From JAVKBW01 sp964352715 (lineage in GTDB: Bacteria > Pseudomonadota > Alphaproteobacteria > UBA8366 > Aestuariispiraceae), in assembly GCA_964352715.1 (NCBI GenBank), contig CAYGSU010000002.1, positions 69,613 to 133,612 on the forward strand: a stretch of DNA of 64,000 nt, in the 5' to 3' direction. Below, one piece after another: positions 63,853 to 64,000 of this stretch. A program made the translations under genes and the position numbers. Position 1 is the first letter of the stretch, and each line of letters opens with the position of its first letter. The notes beneath the pieces were generated by a model. That model did no database searches. It had not been told where the DNA came from and saw only the letters and a list, made by a program, of their open reading frames with translations.

Positions 63853-64000
63853 CTTTATTTCTCCTCCTGCGAGTCACAAAGAATACCCTAAGGCAGACGT
63901 CGATTTAGAGACCTCATTCCCGGATTGTCGAGACAAAAAACTTTGGCTGTCTTGTACACCGTTATCGCCCATGGAACAGACTGGGTTGTTTGTACAAGAG

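Noticed and set aside
1..64000. CRISPR arrays, tRNA/rRNA genes, insertion sequences
   Set aside because: None seen: no regular spaced repeats, no recognisable tRNA/rRNA, and no transposase frames.

Overview
This is a 64 kb stretch of an alphaproteobacterial genome whose core is a nearly complete photosynthesis gene cluster (PGC) for bacteriochlorophyll a, carotenoids and an RC-LH1 type II photosystem. The window carries acsF (O2-dependent cyclase) and no bchE, one LH1 antenna pair and no LH2 (puc) genes, the crtA/crtC/crtD/crtF carotenoid set, and the aerobic repressor ppsR with its B12-binding partner ppaA/aerR. That combination suggests an aerobic anoxygenic phototroph. The order probably falls near Rhodospirillales-like marine lineages, but this is inference. 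Two runs of exactly 100 N (9315-9414 and 52831-52930) mark scaffold gaps of unknown length, so this is a draft or metagenome assembly.

Left flank (1-10.9 kb): a divergent LysR regulator and a phosphonate operon for 2-aminoethylphosphonate (phnW transaminase, phnA phosphonoacetate hydrolase, phnY aldehyde dehydrogenase). It is followed by two FAD enzymes and an MFS transporter, then an opposing SDR. After the first gap come remnants of a LuxR-type regulator and of a trimethylamine-dehydrogenase-like flavoprotein, then a small unknown gene.

PGC left arm (11-33.3 kb): tspO, idi (-), bchIDO, dxs, then one long plus-strand superoperon bchNBHLM-lhaA-puhABC-orf-acsF-puhE-hemA. Genes in it overlap or lie a few bases apart, and it ends at a strong UUCG hairpin terminator.

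PGC right arm (33.6-58.7 kb): the minus-strand superoperon crtE-crtF-bchCXYZ-pufBALMC converges on hemA and ends at its own terminator. Then follow crtDC (+), crtIB plus a 46-aa membrane protein (-), crtA plus a cytochrome P450 (+), bchF (-), ppaA-ppsR (+), and bchG, a PucC-family transporter and bchP (+).

Right flank (58.7-64 kb): a small Cys-rich protein coupled to a SOUL-type lipoprotein (-), a 69-aa unknown (+), bciB (8-vinyl reductase) coupled to a membrane-bound alpha/beta hydrolase (-), a DksA/TraR-type zinc finger protein (-) and a cupin (-).

PpsR/CrtJ operators (TGT-N12-ACA), mostly in tandem with 7-8 bp between sites, lie in nearly every PGC promoter region: idi/bchI, bchC, crtE/crtD, crtI/crtA, bchF/ppaA and bchG. 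The dxs and bchN promoters instead carry a compact version in which two sites share a central ACGT. Unusual points are this fused operator, the P450 in the crtA operon, the separation of bchF from bchNBHLM, a PpsR with a single cysteine, the bciB-hydrolase coupling and the ABC-transporter-free phosphonate cluster.
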